Positions 6,401-14,751 of a stretch of DNA of 64,000 bases are shown one piece after another; within the stretch, counting starts at the first letter, position 1, and the number at the start of each line of letters is the position of its first letter. Source of the stretch: Sinobaca qinghaiensis (GTDB lineage Bacteria; Bacillota; Bacilli; Bacillales; Marinococcaceae); assembly GCF_003610495.1 (NCBI RefSeq), contig NZ_RAPK01000011.1:286022-350021 (forward strand), written 5' to 3'. The notes beneath the pieces are model-generated. The model was not told the DNA's origin. It did not search any database and was given only the letters and a program-made list of their open reading frames with translations. The translations under genes and the position numbers were made by a program.

Positions 6401-8659
6401 TTATAAAGCTTTACTGCCATGCTGGCTTAAAAAATGCTCTATTTCCAGCACAGTTAACGGCTTTGAAAATAAGTAACCCTGGGCGGTATCGCATTCATAG
6501 GCCGCAAGGGCATCCAGCTGTACTTCTTCTTCTACCCCTTCTGCTACGACTTCGAGCTGAAGGTGGCGTCCAATATCTATAATTGCTTTAACCAGGGATT
6601 GTTCTTTTACTCCGCTTAAATCATCAATAAAGGATTTATCGATTTTAATTGTATCAATAGGAAGAGTTTTCAATACGTGAAACGAAGAATAACCTGTTCC
6701 AAAATCATCCAGCGCTACCCGGACACCATGGGCACGAAGCGCATCAAATATAACAGAAGTTGCGTCCACATCCTGCATGATCGATTCGGTAATTTCAATT
6801 TCGAGCTGCTCCGGGGCCAGTTTTGATTTTTCCAGTGCTTCTCGTATCATCGTCAAAACGTCCCCATATTTTATTTGATGAACCGAAACATTAACAGCCA
6901 TTGTCCCTTGAAATATCCCATTTCGCTTCCACGTCTGCGCCTGACGGCAGGCTTCATTCATTACCCAGCTTCCTAATAACTTAATAAAACCTGATTCTTC
7001 TGCTATCGGAATGAATTCATAAGGGGAGACACTCCCCAGTTTTCGATTATTCCAGCGCAGCAATGCTTCCATACCGCAGACTTCCAGCGTCTGGACATTT
7101 ATTTTCGGTTGATAATGCAGCGTGAATTCGTGTCTGATCAGCCCCTGCCGCAGCTCGCTTTCAATAATCATTTTACGGCTTAGCTTCTTGTGAAGTTTTT
7201 CATCATAAAATACAAAAGCATTTCTTCCATTCTCTTTTGCCGCATACATAGCGGCATCAGCACTTTTCAACAGGGAGTCACTGTCTCTGCTCGTAGACGG
7301 ATAGCAGCTGATACCAATACTTGGGGTGATCGATATGCGCTGTCCTGCTATTAAATACGGTTTGCTGAACGCTTTTTTTACCTGGGCTGCAGCTTCTAGA
7401 GCTTTGTTTCCTCGGACATCATCCACTATAATGACAAATTCATCACCGCCTAAACGATAAATATCATAGGGTAGACCATTCTTCAGGCGGTAAGCAGTTT
7501 CCATCAATACCTCATCACCTACATGATGGCCGAGTGAATCATTAATTACTTTAAACCGATCAATATCAAACAATAGCAGCGACAGTTCCGTTTTCTCTTT
7601 TCTGGCAACTGCCACTGCCTTATCTACATTTATTTTAAAGCTCGTACGGTTATAAATTCCTGTAAGAGAATCATAATACGCCAGGTGCCGGTATTCTTGT
7701 ATAAGATTTGAATTTTTTTTGTTCATAATATAATTTCTGCCGACAAATAGCAGTAGGATGATTCCGATAGATACACTGAGTATATTTATGCGCCATTCGT
7801 AGCTGTTAAATGTGAATAGTATAAGTAGAGTAATTCCTGCTGCTGGAAAAAGGATGAACGGCTGCTTTATGTCTGTCCGTATCATCCAGTTGTGTTCCCA
7901 CAACCCTATTTTCTCGTATGTAGCTGCCACGCCCAGCAAAATAATCGCTGCCAGCCAAAAGACATCATTAAAATTGCCCGGACTCACTGCAACCCCCACT
8001 ATTTCAAGGTAAGCGGCATGAAAATCACCAACACTTTGAAAGCTGAACGCGGCAATGAGTATACATACTACCGCGATATCACGTTTTGCTTTTAATAAAT
8101 AAACAAGATAGCCCGCAGCAAACAGCAGAGTACTATTAATTAATAAAAAAGAAAGGTTTATTACACTGTTTATAATGGAATAATCGAACAGCTCTAAAGC
8201 TAGTGCTGTAAAGAAATGTCCTATTATCGCTGTCGATACAATCATAAACACGCTCACGTTAAACATATGAATAGATATCACCGGTTCGCGGCTGACAATA
8301 AAAAGCTGGTATAAAAGCGCGCAAAGAAACAAAATGTAAGACGCCAGCCACAATACATCAGCCAACGAGGGAGGAAATGCAGATATGCCTATTAATGCAG
8401 CAGCCAGCCAGATGCCATTTGCGGCACCATTCGCGGCAATTCCTCTGTTTATCCATTTCCAAAATACGCGGCGGTGGCCCGAGGAGTTATTAATTGTCCT
8501 GCTTATCTGAATAAAAGCCCACAAAGCCCCTCCAACAGCAAAAAGGCTGGTACCTACCGCTTCTATATTGTCGGATTCTTTATATAAGAGTACCCACAGA
8601 GCTGAGCCAATAACCCATAACATGATGAATATGGCATTCTTTTTTTTATTTATTTTCAT
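6401..8659 (-). CDS. Membrane GGDEF-EAL protein (cyclic-di-GMP turnover)
   Basis: 752 aa. About ten membrane segments fill residues 1-310. A GGDEF domain follows (about 325-485) with intact RLGGDEFVI, then an EAL domain (about 500-745) with intact EALLRW, ESIMQD, DDFGTGYSS, KIDKSFI, EGVEEE and QGYLFSKP. All residues usually needed for phosphodiesterase activity are visible, and the GGDEF active site is also complete, so either or both activities are possible. No RxxD inhibitory site is recognisable before GGDEF. The membrane part is a sensor of unknown ligand. ATG at 8659 has GGAGG seven bases upstream. The gene stands alone between terminators. Confidence 0.92.
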   Translation of the reverse strand: MKINKKKNAIFIMLWVIGSALWVLLYKESDNIEAVGTSLFAVGGALWAFIQISRTINNSSGHRRVFWKWINRGIAANGAANGIWLAAALIGISAFPPSLADVLWLASYILFLCALLYQLFIVSREPVISIHMFNVSVFMIVSTAIIGHFFTALALELFDYSIINSVINLSFLLINSTLLFAAGYLVYLLKAKRDIAVVCILIAAFSFQSVGDFHAAYLEIVGVAVSPGNFNDVFWLAAIILLGVAATYEKIGLWEHNWMIRTDIKQPFILFPAAGITLLILFTFNSYEWRINILSVSIGIILLLFVGRNYIMNKKNSNLIQEYRHLAYYDSLTGIYNRTSFKINVDKAVAVARKEKTELSLLLFDIDRFKVINDSLGHHVGDEVLMETAYRLKNGLPYDIYRLGGDEFVIIVDDVRGNKALEAAAQVKKAFSKPYLIAGQRISITPSIGISCYPSTSRDSDSLLKSADAAMYAAKENGRNAFVFYDEKLHKKLSRKMIIESELRQGLIRHEFTLHYQPKINVQTLEVCGMEALLRWNNRKLGSVSPYEFIPIAEESGFIKLLGSWVMNEACRQAQTWKRNGIFQGTMAVNVSVHQIKYGDVLTMIREALEKSKLAPEQLEIEITESIMQDVDATSVIFDALRAHGVRVALDDFGTGYSSFHVLKTLPIDTIKIDKSFIDDLSGVKEQSLVKAIIDIGRHLQLEVVAEGVEEEVQLDALAAYECDTAQGYLFSKPLTVLEIEHFLSQHGSKAL

Positions 8660-8851
8660 TAGTCGTCCTCCAGGCGGTCACGTAGTTCTATTGAACTATA
8701 TATACCTTCTACTATACAATAAATCCGCACATTTCGTATGAATTATTTTAATGAAACACCGAAAAAATATCAGGCTTCTTTTCCTTCAGTGTAAATTTTT
8801 TGTTATACTAATCTTCTGTGTCAAATTGTGACAAGAAAGGAGCCTGCGCTC

Positions 8852-9703
8852 ATGAAAAATATATTGTTTATTGTTATCGGTACGCTGCTGTTTGCGATTT
8901 CCGTCACACAGCTTGCTATGCCAAACTCCATTGCAGAAGGGGGCATTATCGGAGCGGCATTATTAATTTATTTTGCTACCGGCTTAACGCCAAGTATCTC
9001 GACCCCGGTTATATTCCTTCTGCTTCTCGGTGTCAGCTTCAGGTACCTGCCCCGTCACATGGTCTATAAGACCATTTTTAATGTGTTTTTATTGTCATTT
9101 TTCATTTGGCTGCTCGAAGGGGTGTACGCCGTACCGATGGAAGACACGCTTCTCGCTGCTATTTTTGCAGGTATTATTACGGGAATTGGCTTCGGCTTCA
9201 TTTTCCAGGCAGGAAGCTCGGTAGGAGGAACTTCTATTATCGCCCGGGTTCTTCATCACCAGCGCGGCTGGGATTTAACAGGTACCACATTGGTACTCGA
9301 TGCCGCCGTTGTTATTATCGGCATTTTTATTATCGGTCCTGTATTTACTATGTATACGCTGATTACACTTTATATTGGAAAAGTTGTAACCGACTATGTA
9401 CTAGGCGGTTTTGATTCTAAAAAAGCTATTAATATCATTTCTCCCTATTCAGAAGAAATATCCCAACGTATTACAACAGAGCTTGCCGCAAGCGCCACTG
9501 TTTTTGATGCTTACGGTGAATATTCCAAAGAACAGCGGAGAGCGCTTTATGTGATCATACCAACGCACCGCCTGCTTCGTTTCAAACGAGCTATTAAAGA
9601 AATTGATCCTAATGCGTTTATTGTTGTTCATAACGTAAAGGATGTTTCCGGGGGAACCTTCTCTATCCCGCATGAATCCCATAACGCTGTGTCTAATGAA
9701 TAA
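8852..9703 (+). CDS. YitT family membrane protein (DUF161 + DUF2179)
   Basis: 283 aa from ATG 8852. AAAGGAG (8834-8840) lies 11 bases before it; the in-frame GTG at 8828 precedes the ribosome site and is rejected. Five or so membrane segments (residues 5-165) contain AGSSVGGTSIIARVL, the YitT repeat motif. A soluble DUF2179 domain (about 190-275) ends the protein. The family is common and multi-copy in Bacillaceae. Its function is unproven, probably transport or membrane homeostasis. It is monocistronic and ends at a strong terminator. Confidence 0.88.
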   Translation: MKNILFIVIGTLLFAISVTQLAMPNSIAEGGIIGAALLIYFATGLTPSISTPVIFLLLLGVSFRYLPRHMVYKTIFNVFLLSFFIWLLEGVYAVPMEDTLLAAIFAGIITGIGFGFIFQAGSSVGGTSIIARVLHHQRGWDLTGTTLVLDAAVVIIGIFIIGPVFTMYTLITLYIGKVVTDYVLGGFDSKKAINIISPYSEEISQRITTELAASATVFDAYGEYSKEQRRALYVIIPTHRLLRFKRAIKEIDPNAFIVVHNVKDVSGGTFSIPHESHNAVSNE

Positions 9704-9747
9704 CGAACAATGATAGGCGGTATGTATAGATCTTCAATATTCTGTAA

Positions 9748-9787
9748 AAAGAAGAGAGCGCCCGGTCCTTGGCGCTCTCTTCTTTTT
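9748..9787. terminator. Bidirectional terminator between yitT-like and GGDEF genes
   Basis: GAAGAGAGCGCC (9751-9762) pairs with GGCGCTCTCTTC (9771-9782), flanked by A- and T-runs. It serves both convergent genes. Confidence 0.9.
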
Positions 9788-10815
9788 TATACCATATCTT
9801 TTATAGCCGGCCGGGATGCTTTTTTATGATGATACATATTTTCATCTGCGGTTTTATAAAGCTCCCTAAAACTTCGGCTTTTTGGAGATACAAAAAGCAT
9901 ACCAATTGACGTAGTTAAAGCTATGCCTATCGTTTCCCCTGCCTGCGCCACAATCGTTTCCACCTTTTGCTGTTCCGCTTCCAGGTTTACTGCATGGGGC
10001 AGATATAAAATAAACTCATCCCCGCCGATCCGTCCTACAATCGCTGTATCCGGCAGTTCTCTTTTTAATCCGCTGCCCACCTGCTGCAGAACTTTATCAC
10101 CCGTATGATGCCCCAGGTTATCATTTATCTGCTTAAATTGATTCAAATCCATTACGGCAAAAATGCCTCTTTTCGGACGTCTGTTGCCCCATGCCTTTAA
10201 AAATCCTTCGCGATTATACAGCCCGGTTAAATAATCCGTGTAAACTTTCTCCTTTAGATTGCTGAATGTTTTCTCATAATGATGAAGCGCATAGGAAATA
10301 AGAAATCCCCCCGCAATTGTTAACATGTTGACTCCAATAATACTAAGCGGGAGAATAAAATCGCCGGATTCCGGAAACAGAAAAATCCCGCTGAACAGTA
10401 CGGTATTTCCATATATCAGGGCCCCGGCTGTATTTAATAACAGCGAACCGGACAGGGCATACAAAATCAGCGGAATACCCGCAAAATAAAATATCGGACT
10501 TTCCCACCCGCCGGTTCCAAATATAGTGGCGCTCCACCAGATAAATGCGAGGATCAGATATAGGCTTAACATTCCTGTGCTCTGCTTATCGATTGTATGT
10601 TTAATTACAAAAACACCTGCACAGACAAAAATAGTCCAGGCTGCCATAACAGCCGGTGGAAAAGCAATAAGATAAATGCTGTCCCAAATAAGCAGCAGGG
10701 CAAACAGCATATACATACCATAAAGCGATCGAATGTATCCTTTTTTTTGGAACAGCTTTATACTGTAAAGCGCTCCCGGGGCCAGCCTGTTAAGCTTCAG
10801 CATGGTAGGCACCAT
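9787..10815 (-). CDS. Membrane-anchored diguanylate cyclase (GGDEF)
   Basis: 342 aa from ATG 10815 (an in-frame ATG at 10803 is an alternative; neither has a strong ribosome site). Six or seven hydrophobic segments occupy residues 28-180. A GGDEF domain (about 190-335) follows, with DYLTGLYNREGF at its start and GRIGGDEFILYLP as active site, predicted to make cyclic-di-GMP. No RxxD feedback site is visible. The start lies inside the end of the EAL gene (26 bases of overlap), so the two are probably translationally coupled, pairing a synthase with a phosphodiesterase in one transcript. Confidence 0.88.
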   Translation of the reverse strand: MVPTMLKLNRLAPGALYSIKLFQKKGYIRSLYGMYMLFALLLIWDSIYLIAFPPAVMAAWTIFVCAGVFVIKHTIDKQSTGMLSLYLILAFIWWSATIFGTGGWESPIFYFAGIPLILYALSGSLLLNTAGALIYGNTVLFSGIFLFPESGDFILPLSIIGVNMLTIAGGFLISYALHHYEKTFSNLKEKVYTDYLTGLYNREGFLKAWGNRRPKRGIFAVMDLNQFKQINDNLGHHTGDKVLQQVGSGLKRELPDTAIVGRIGGDEFILYLPHAVNLEAEQQKVETIVAQAGETIGIALTTSIGMLFVSPKSRSFRELYKTADENMYHHKKASRPAIKDMV

Positions 10816-11845
10816 CCAGTTGAACTACTGGAATTTCATTTGGCCTGGCAAAATAGTATCCCTGAAAAAGCTCGTATCCCATATTGGAAAGATACTCAAT
10901 ATCTTCAATATGCTCAACTCCTTCAGCGAGCGGTGTTGCTTTCAGATGGTGGGCAATGTGAATAACAGAGAGCGCCACGTTTTGTTTTGCAGGATCACTG
11001 CTGACGCCGTCCGCAAATTCCCTGGCCAATTTAACAAAATGGGGTTCCAGGCTGGCAAGCTTTTTTAAATCGTTTGCTCCGGTGCCTACATCATCCAGCG
11101 CATATTTGAAGCCGTGTTTCCGGTAAAAATTCAGTATATTTTTCAAATGATTAATATCCTTCACTTCATCGCTTTCCACTACTTCAAATACTACCTGCTC
11201 CGGTCTGACGCCAATCTGCTTGATCAGTTCAAAGGTTGTGGCAAGACAGTGTTCCGGCACATAAATAGCCGTTGGTATAAAATTAATAAAAATAAGCTGG
11301 TTCATTTTTACAGCAGCTGCATTTTTCACAGCTTCCATCCGGCAGGCTCTGTCTAACGCAAATAAACGATTTCTGGACCGCGCTGCTTCGAAGAGCTTAA
11401 ATGGAGGAATAATTTCTCCCTGCGTATTCACTCCCCGTGACAGCAGTTCATGCCCTATGACAGAAGCTTTTTTATTTTTTATTTCTACAATAGGCTGAAA
11501 ATGTGTTCGGATCGCCTTTTTTTCAATCACTTTATCGATCCAGGCGGTCTGCTGTTCGGAACGAAGTTCAGTTATATTCATTTTTTGCTCCTGGTCATCC
11601 GGCAGCTCTGCTTCGTTTGTATGTACAAAATAGACAGAATCCGCTGGATAATGGGCTTCCAAATAATCAAGTAAGTCAAATAGAATATGCTCCAGCGTCC
11701 AGAAAGCTCTTCTATTTAATATCGCCCATTCCTCTTCCGGGTAGTCTAGAAAATAAGATGAAAGAGCTTCTATATTTTGTCCATCTTCAAATATGGCTGT
11801 ATAACCTTTTTGCTTTATAACACAGATATCGCATGATTTGATCAT
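10790..11845 (-). CDS. Soluble EAL-domain phosphodiesterase
   Basis: 351 aa from ATG 11845, which has AGGGGGG six bases upstream; the in-frame ATG at 11863 lies before that site. An N-terminal region of about 95 residues of unknown fold starts with a CxxC (SCDICVI). The EAL domain (about 100-345) reads HELLSRG in place of EAL but keeps the Glu, and also INFIP, EVVESDE, DDVGTG, FVKLA, EGVEH and QGYYFARP, so metal and catalytic residues appear present. It should degrade cyclic-di-GMP. No membrane segment is seen. It is first gene of a two-gene operon with the overlapping GGDEF gene. Confidence 0.85.
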   Translation of the reverse strand: MIKSCDICVIKQKGYTAIFEDGQNIEALSSYFLDYPEEEWAILNRRAFWTLEHILFDLLDYLEAHYPADSVYFVHTNEAELPDDQEQKMNITELRSEQQTAWIDKVIEKKAIRTHFQPIVEIKNKKASVIGHELLSRGVNTQGEIIPPFKLFEAARSRNRLFALDRACRMEAVKNAAAVKMNQLIFINFIPTAIYVPEHCLATTFELIKQIGVRPEQVVFEVVESDEVKDINHLKNILNFYRKHGFKYALDDVGTGANDLKKLASLEPHFVKLAREFADGVSSDPAKQNVALSVIHIAHHLKATPLAEGVEHIEDIEYLSNMGYELFQGYYFARPNEIPVVQLDGAYHAEA

Positions 11846-11943
11846 GTCTTTCCCCCCTGGCATAGTATCACTGTCTATATCGGTACATTCCCGTTGATTT
11901 TATAGTCTGTTTCAAAACTATGCGCTGCATCTATTAATGGCAT

Positions 11944-11992
11944 AAAAAAATCCCCTTCCAGCAGAAAGGAGTAATCTCTCTGCCGGAAAGGG
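11944..11992 (-). terminator. Terminator of the ndh-small peptide transcript
   Basis: An imperfect stem (CCCTTCC-GCAGA at 11953-11965 with TCTGC-GGAAAGGG at 11979-11992) is followed by T7 on the minus strand. It lies just past the 33-aa reading frame. Confidence 0.75.
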
Positions 11993-12012
11993 AATGTCTT
12001 TGTATTTTTTGA

Positions 12013-12114
12013 TCAGCGGAAATCCTTTGTATCATCGATGCTTTCACTAATAAGCCTATACCCTACTAGAGAAGCTATAACAAGAAGAATACTAATTATT
12101 GTGCAGTTTTTCAT
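12013..12114 (-). CDS. 33-aa single-pass membrane peptide downstream of ndh
   Basis: An unannotated-looking small gene: ATG at 12114, stop TGA at 12015-12013, 33 aa. The AAAAGGAGGG ribosome site ends eight bases before the ATG, one of the strongest in the window. Residues 4-21 (CTIISILLVIASLVGYRL) form one membrane helix, followed by a charged tail SESIDDTKDFR. It starts 41 bases after the ndh stop and ends just before an intrinsic terminator, so it is the second gene of an ndh transcript. I do not recognise the family. By position it may assist or anchor the peripheral NADH dehydrogenase, which is inference. Confidence 0.65.
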   Translation of the reverse strand: MKNCTIISILLVIASLVGYRLISESIDDTKDFR

Positions 12115-12155
12115 ACAAGCGTCCCTCCTTTTCAGTTAAAATCCGATTCGTTTAT

Positions 12156-13367
12156 TTAAAAGGGGCGTACTTTTCCTTTTTTCAATACGAGTTTTGCTCC
12201 GCCAACAAGATAAAGAGAGCGGTTATCGATTACTTTCTTCATGGCAGCTGCTTTCTTTCCGGTTAATTTATAGCCGGAGAAAATGCTGCCGATTCCATCT
12301 GAATGGCCAAGGGAAGCAACCGTTCCTTTGTTATCAAAAACAAAGTTTTTAAGAGGTTCTTTTTTCATTAAAGCGATAATGTTATCCGCTACATAATCAG
12401 CTTCCTGCATGGCAAGCTGTGCGGTAGGAGCATATGGACGGTCGCCTTCGTTGTCCCATACCCATGAACAGTCTCCGATAACAAATAGATCTTCTTCATC
12501 CGGCATGCGAAGGTCCGGATTTACGTTCACTTTTCCTTTAACCATGTCAAAGCCTGATTTTTCAAGGATAGGGCTTCCTTTTACGCCGCCTGTCCAAACG
12601 ATAGTACCTGCTTTAACCAGTTCTTTTTCCTCTCCGATAATAAATCCTTCCGGAGTACATTCTTTAATCGGTGCCGCCATTCTTATTTCAACTCCGCGCT
12701 CTTCAAGCGCCTCTCTGGCATAAGTGGACAAATCCTGCTCAAACATTGGAAGAATAGAAGGAGCTGCTTCAATATTGATGATTTTCACCTTGCTGCGGTC
12801 AATATCATATTTTCTGCAGAGCTGCGGTACTTTATCAGCAAGCTCTCCTACAAACTCTATACCTGTAAAGCCTGCGCCGCCGACGAGAATATTCAAGCTG
12901 TCCGGGTCTGCATTTTCTTCATTGTTAAACTTGGCAAACTGGTATTCAATATGCTCACTGATCAGACGGCTGGAATCGATGTCTTCAATAGCAAATGCAT
13001 TTTCACCCATGCCTTTGATTCCGAAATCATTTGATTTCCAGCCAAGGGCTACAACTAGATAATCATACGTAATATCGCCATTTTCCAGAACGACGCGTTT
13101 TTCGTCTTTTTTGATTTCTACTACGGTATCATACACAAGCGTGGCTTTATTCGGGTTGATAACATCGCTTATCATAACGCGGGCGTCATTTGGGGAAATA
13201 GTTCCTGCCGCCACTTCGTGCAACCATGTTGCTTCATAATGGTAGTTATGCTTATTGACCAGGACTACTTCCGCCTGTTCAGGAGACAATTTCTGAATTA
13301 GTTTTTTTGCAGTCGTAAGTCCAGCGTGGCCGGCTCCAAGAACGACTATTTTTGGTTTGGTGCTCAT
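12156..13367 (-). CDS. ndh: Type II NADH:quinone oxidoreductase
   Basis: 403 aa from ATG 13367, chosen over an upstream in-frame start at 13436 because GGGTGG sits nine bases before it and the FAD motif then lies near the N-terminus. VLGAGHAGLTTAKKL (about residues 10-24) binds FAD, ILVGGAGFTGIEFVGEL (about 155-171) is the NADH Rossmann motif, and VIGDCSWV precedes the C-terminal membrane-binding helices. It moves electrons from NADH to menaquinone without pumping protons. A Rex-like site and a leader hairpin lie upstream and a small membrane peptide downstream. The length agrees with B. subtilis Ndh (about 390 aa). Confidence 0.93.
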   Translation of the reverse strand: MSTKPKIVVLGAGHAGLTTAKKLIQKLSPEQAEVVLVNKHNYHYEATWLHEVAAGTISPNDARVMISDVINPNKATLVYDTVVEIKKDEKRVVLENGDITYDYLVVALGWKSNDFGIKGMGENAFAIEDIDSSRLISEHIEYQFAKFNNEENADPDSLNILVGGAGFTGIEFVGELADKVPQLCRKYDIDRSKVKIINIEAAPSILPMFEQDLSTYAREALEERGVEIRMAAPIKECTPEGFIIGEEKELVKAGTIVWTGGVKGSPILEKSGFDMVKGKVNVNPDLRMPDEEDLFVIGDCSWVWDNEGDRPYAPTAQLAMQEADYVADNIIALMKKEPLKNFVFDNKGTVASLGHSDGIGSIFSGYKLTGKKAAAMKKVIDNRSLYLVGGAKLVLKKGKVRPF

Positions 13368-13397
13368 TATTTCATTCCACCCTTCATTTTTTACAAT

Positions 13398-13427
13398 AAA
13401 AAAAGCATATAACGTTGTTGTATGCTT
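13398..13427 (-). promoter_or_regulatory. Terminator-like hairpin in the ndh leader
   Basis: On the minus strand AAGCATA (13427-13421) pairs with TATGCTT (13409-13403) and runs straight into TTTTTTT (13404-13398), about 30 bases before the ndh start and downstream of the Rex-like site. It looks like a weak intrinsic terminator or attenuator. Confidence 0.4.
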
Positions 13428-13449
13428 CCTACACAAAGACCATCGTGCT

Positions 13450-13467
13450 ATGTGAAAATATTAACAT
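13450..13467. promoter_or_regulatory. Rex-like redox operator upstream of ndh
   Basis: ATGTGAA-AATA-TTAACAT is an 18-bp dyad matching 11 of 14 half-site positions of the Firmicute Rex consensus TTGTGAA-N4-TTCACAA. It lies 83 bases before the ndh start. B. subtilis ndh is a known Rex target, so control by the NADH/NAD ratio is likely. Confidence 0.55.
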
Positions 13468-13537
13468 GAAAAAGAATCAAAAGCACTCTTTATTCCAATA
13501 TTTTCTTCTGCCCTCCCCTGCTTTTCATAAAATAAGC

Positions 13538-13567
13538 AAAAAGACTAGTTGATGTACTAGTCTTTTT
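13538..13567 (-). terminator. Terminator of the small multidrug export-like gene
   Basis: AAAAAGACTAGT (13538-13549) and ACTAGTCTTTTT (13556-13567) form a perfect stem with a six-base loop. It lies 10 bases past the gene stop and is symmetric enough to act both ways. Confidence 0.85.
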
Positions 13568-13576
13568 CCCTATATG

Positions 13577-14074
13577 CTATTCAAAGAAGCGCTCAATATA
13601 CGTTTCTTCCCCCTGGCCGAGCAGGCCGATTCCTGCATAAGCTAAAATGGAAAAAACAATACTCCAAAGGGCAATACTTGCAGAAACCCAGTAGAAAATC
13701 TTCTTCTTTGAGCCTCCAAGTGACATTCCCATAAATGCCGTCAGATGGCTTCCGACAAACAGCGGTCCGATTATCGATAAACCAGGCAGGCCGTACTTTT
13801 CCCATAATCGCTGTGCGCGCTGGGATCTTTTCCCTACTTCTTTATCTGTGTGTTTCTTTTTTCTGCGTGCTGCGACCCACTCCTGCACCCTTGTGATAAA
13901 AACAAGCAGAAGCAGAACAGTTATAACGTTTCCAATCCATCCAATAAGAAAAGCAGGTACAGCAGGAATGCCCGCAATAACAGCAATAGGTATGACCCCG
14001 TATGCTTCGAAAAATGGGACGGCTGATAATATAAAGATAAGAAGATACATACCAAGTAATTCAATAATCCCCAT
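13577..14074 (-). CDS. Putative small multi-drug export family membrane protein (COG2426)
   Basis: 165 aa, with four or so membrane segments: residues 3-25, 30-58, about 100-120 and 128-152. The family pattern AVPFFEAYGVIPIAV and GLPGLSIIGPLFVGSHLTAF is seen, with a basic cytoplasmic loop (RKKKHTDKEVGKRSQRAQRL) between. The family name is historical; drug export has not been well shown. The ATG has AGGGGA seven bases upstream. Single-gene transcript. Confidence 0.75.
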   Translation of the reverse strand: MGIIELLGMYLLIFILSAVPFFEAYGVIPIAVIAGIPAVPAFLIGWIGNVITVLLLLVFITRVQEWVAARRKKKHTDKEVGKRSQRAQRLWEKYGLPGLSIIGPLFVGSHLTAFMGMSLGGSKKKIFYWVSASIALWSIVFSILAYAGIGLLGQGEETYIERFFE

Positions 14075-14299
14075 GACAGTCCCCTAACTTTTTCCGTAAT
14101 ATAATAAGGGTAACACTTTTGACAAATTGATTTTACTACTAATTTATTTTGTATTAATTATGGTAATTGAAATTATATATTGTGTATCTTTTTTTCCACC
14201 GAATACGTTATATTATGACTACACCCGCCTTTATAGCTGTTTCCGGCATGGAGGATGTTATAACGCCGGGGAGATTTCACTTACGTTAGGAGAATGTTA

Positions 14300-14623
14300 A
14301 TGAAGTATCTGCTGTACGGAAGTATCGGCGGCATTGCTATTTCGCTTATTATCTTCTTTTCCGCCGCTTCCTATTTTTCCAATGAATCCGCATTGCTGAT
14401 TCTGCTCGCATTAAGCGTTCTGTTGTGTCTGCCGCTTATTATTAAAGCATTAATGAAAAACCAGGTTCCCCGTCCGGGTCTTTTTGGATCCCGTGCTCCC
14501 GGCACCTTAACAACGGTTGAAACGAAAAAAAACGACACGCCTTTACAGAAATCGCTTATTGCTGCAGGCGGCGGTATCGGTATTTTACTTATTTTTCTTG
14601 TCAGTGCTTTATTTATTATGTAG
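14300..14623 (+). CDS. Small three-helix membrane protein of unknown function
   Basis: 107 aa from ATG 14300; GGAG (14289-14292) is seven bases upstream, whereas the ATG at 14294 is too close. Two hydrophobic helices (about residues 5-25 and 30-50), a polar stretch with PRPGLFGSRAPGTLTTVETK, and a last helix (about 86-107) ending at the C-terminus. The layout recalls DUF5316-type Bacillus proteins, but I cannot confirm that. It is divergent from the multidrug export-like gene and stands alone. Confidence 0.6.
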   Translation: MKYLLYGSIGGIAISLIIFFSAASYFSNESALLILLALSVLLCLPLIIKALMKNQVPRPGLFGSRAPGTLTTVETKKNDTPLQKSLIAAGGGIGILLIFLVSALFIM

Positions 14624-14692
14624 TTAAAGAACCTGCCGCCACATGTATCGTTTCTATTCGCACTTTTCGCCAGGAAAATAAAGAAATAAACG

Positions 14693-14732
14693 AATAACCT
14701 CGTATCCCTTTATATAGGAATACGAGGTTATA
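14693..14732 (-). terminator. Terminator after selO
   Basis: ATAACCTCGTAT (14694-14705) pairs with ATACGAGGTTAT (14720-14731). The minus strand continues TCGTTTATTTCTTT, a weak U-rich tract. Confidence 0.65.
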
Positions 14733-14751
14733 TTCAGCGGTCATTCCTTTA

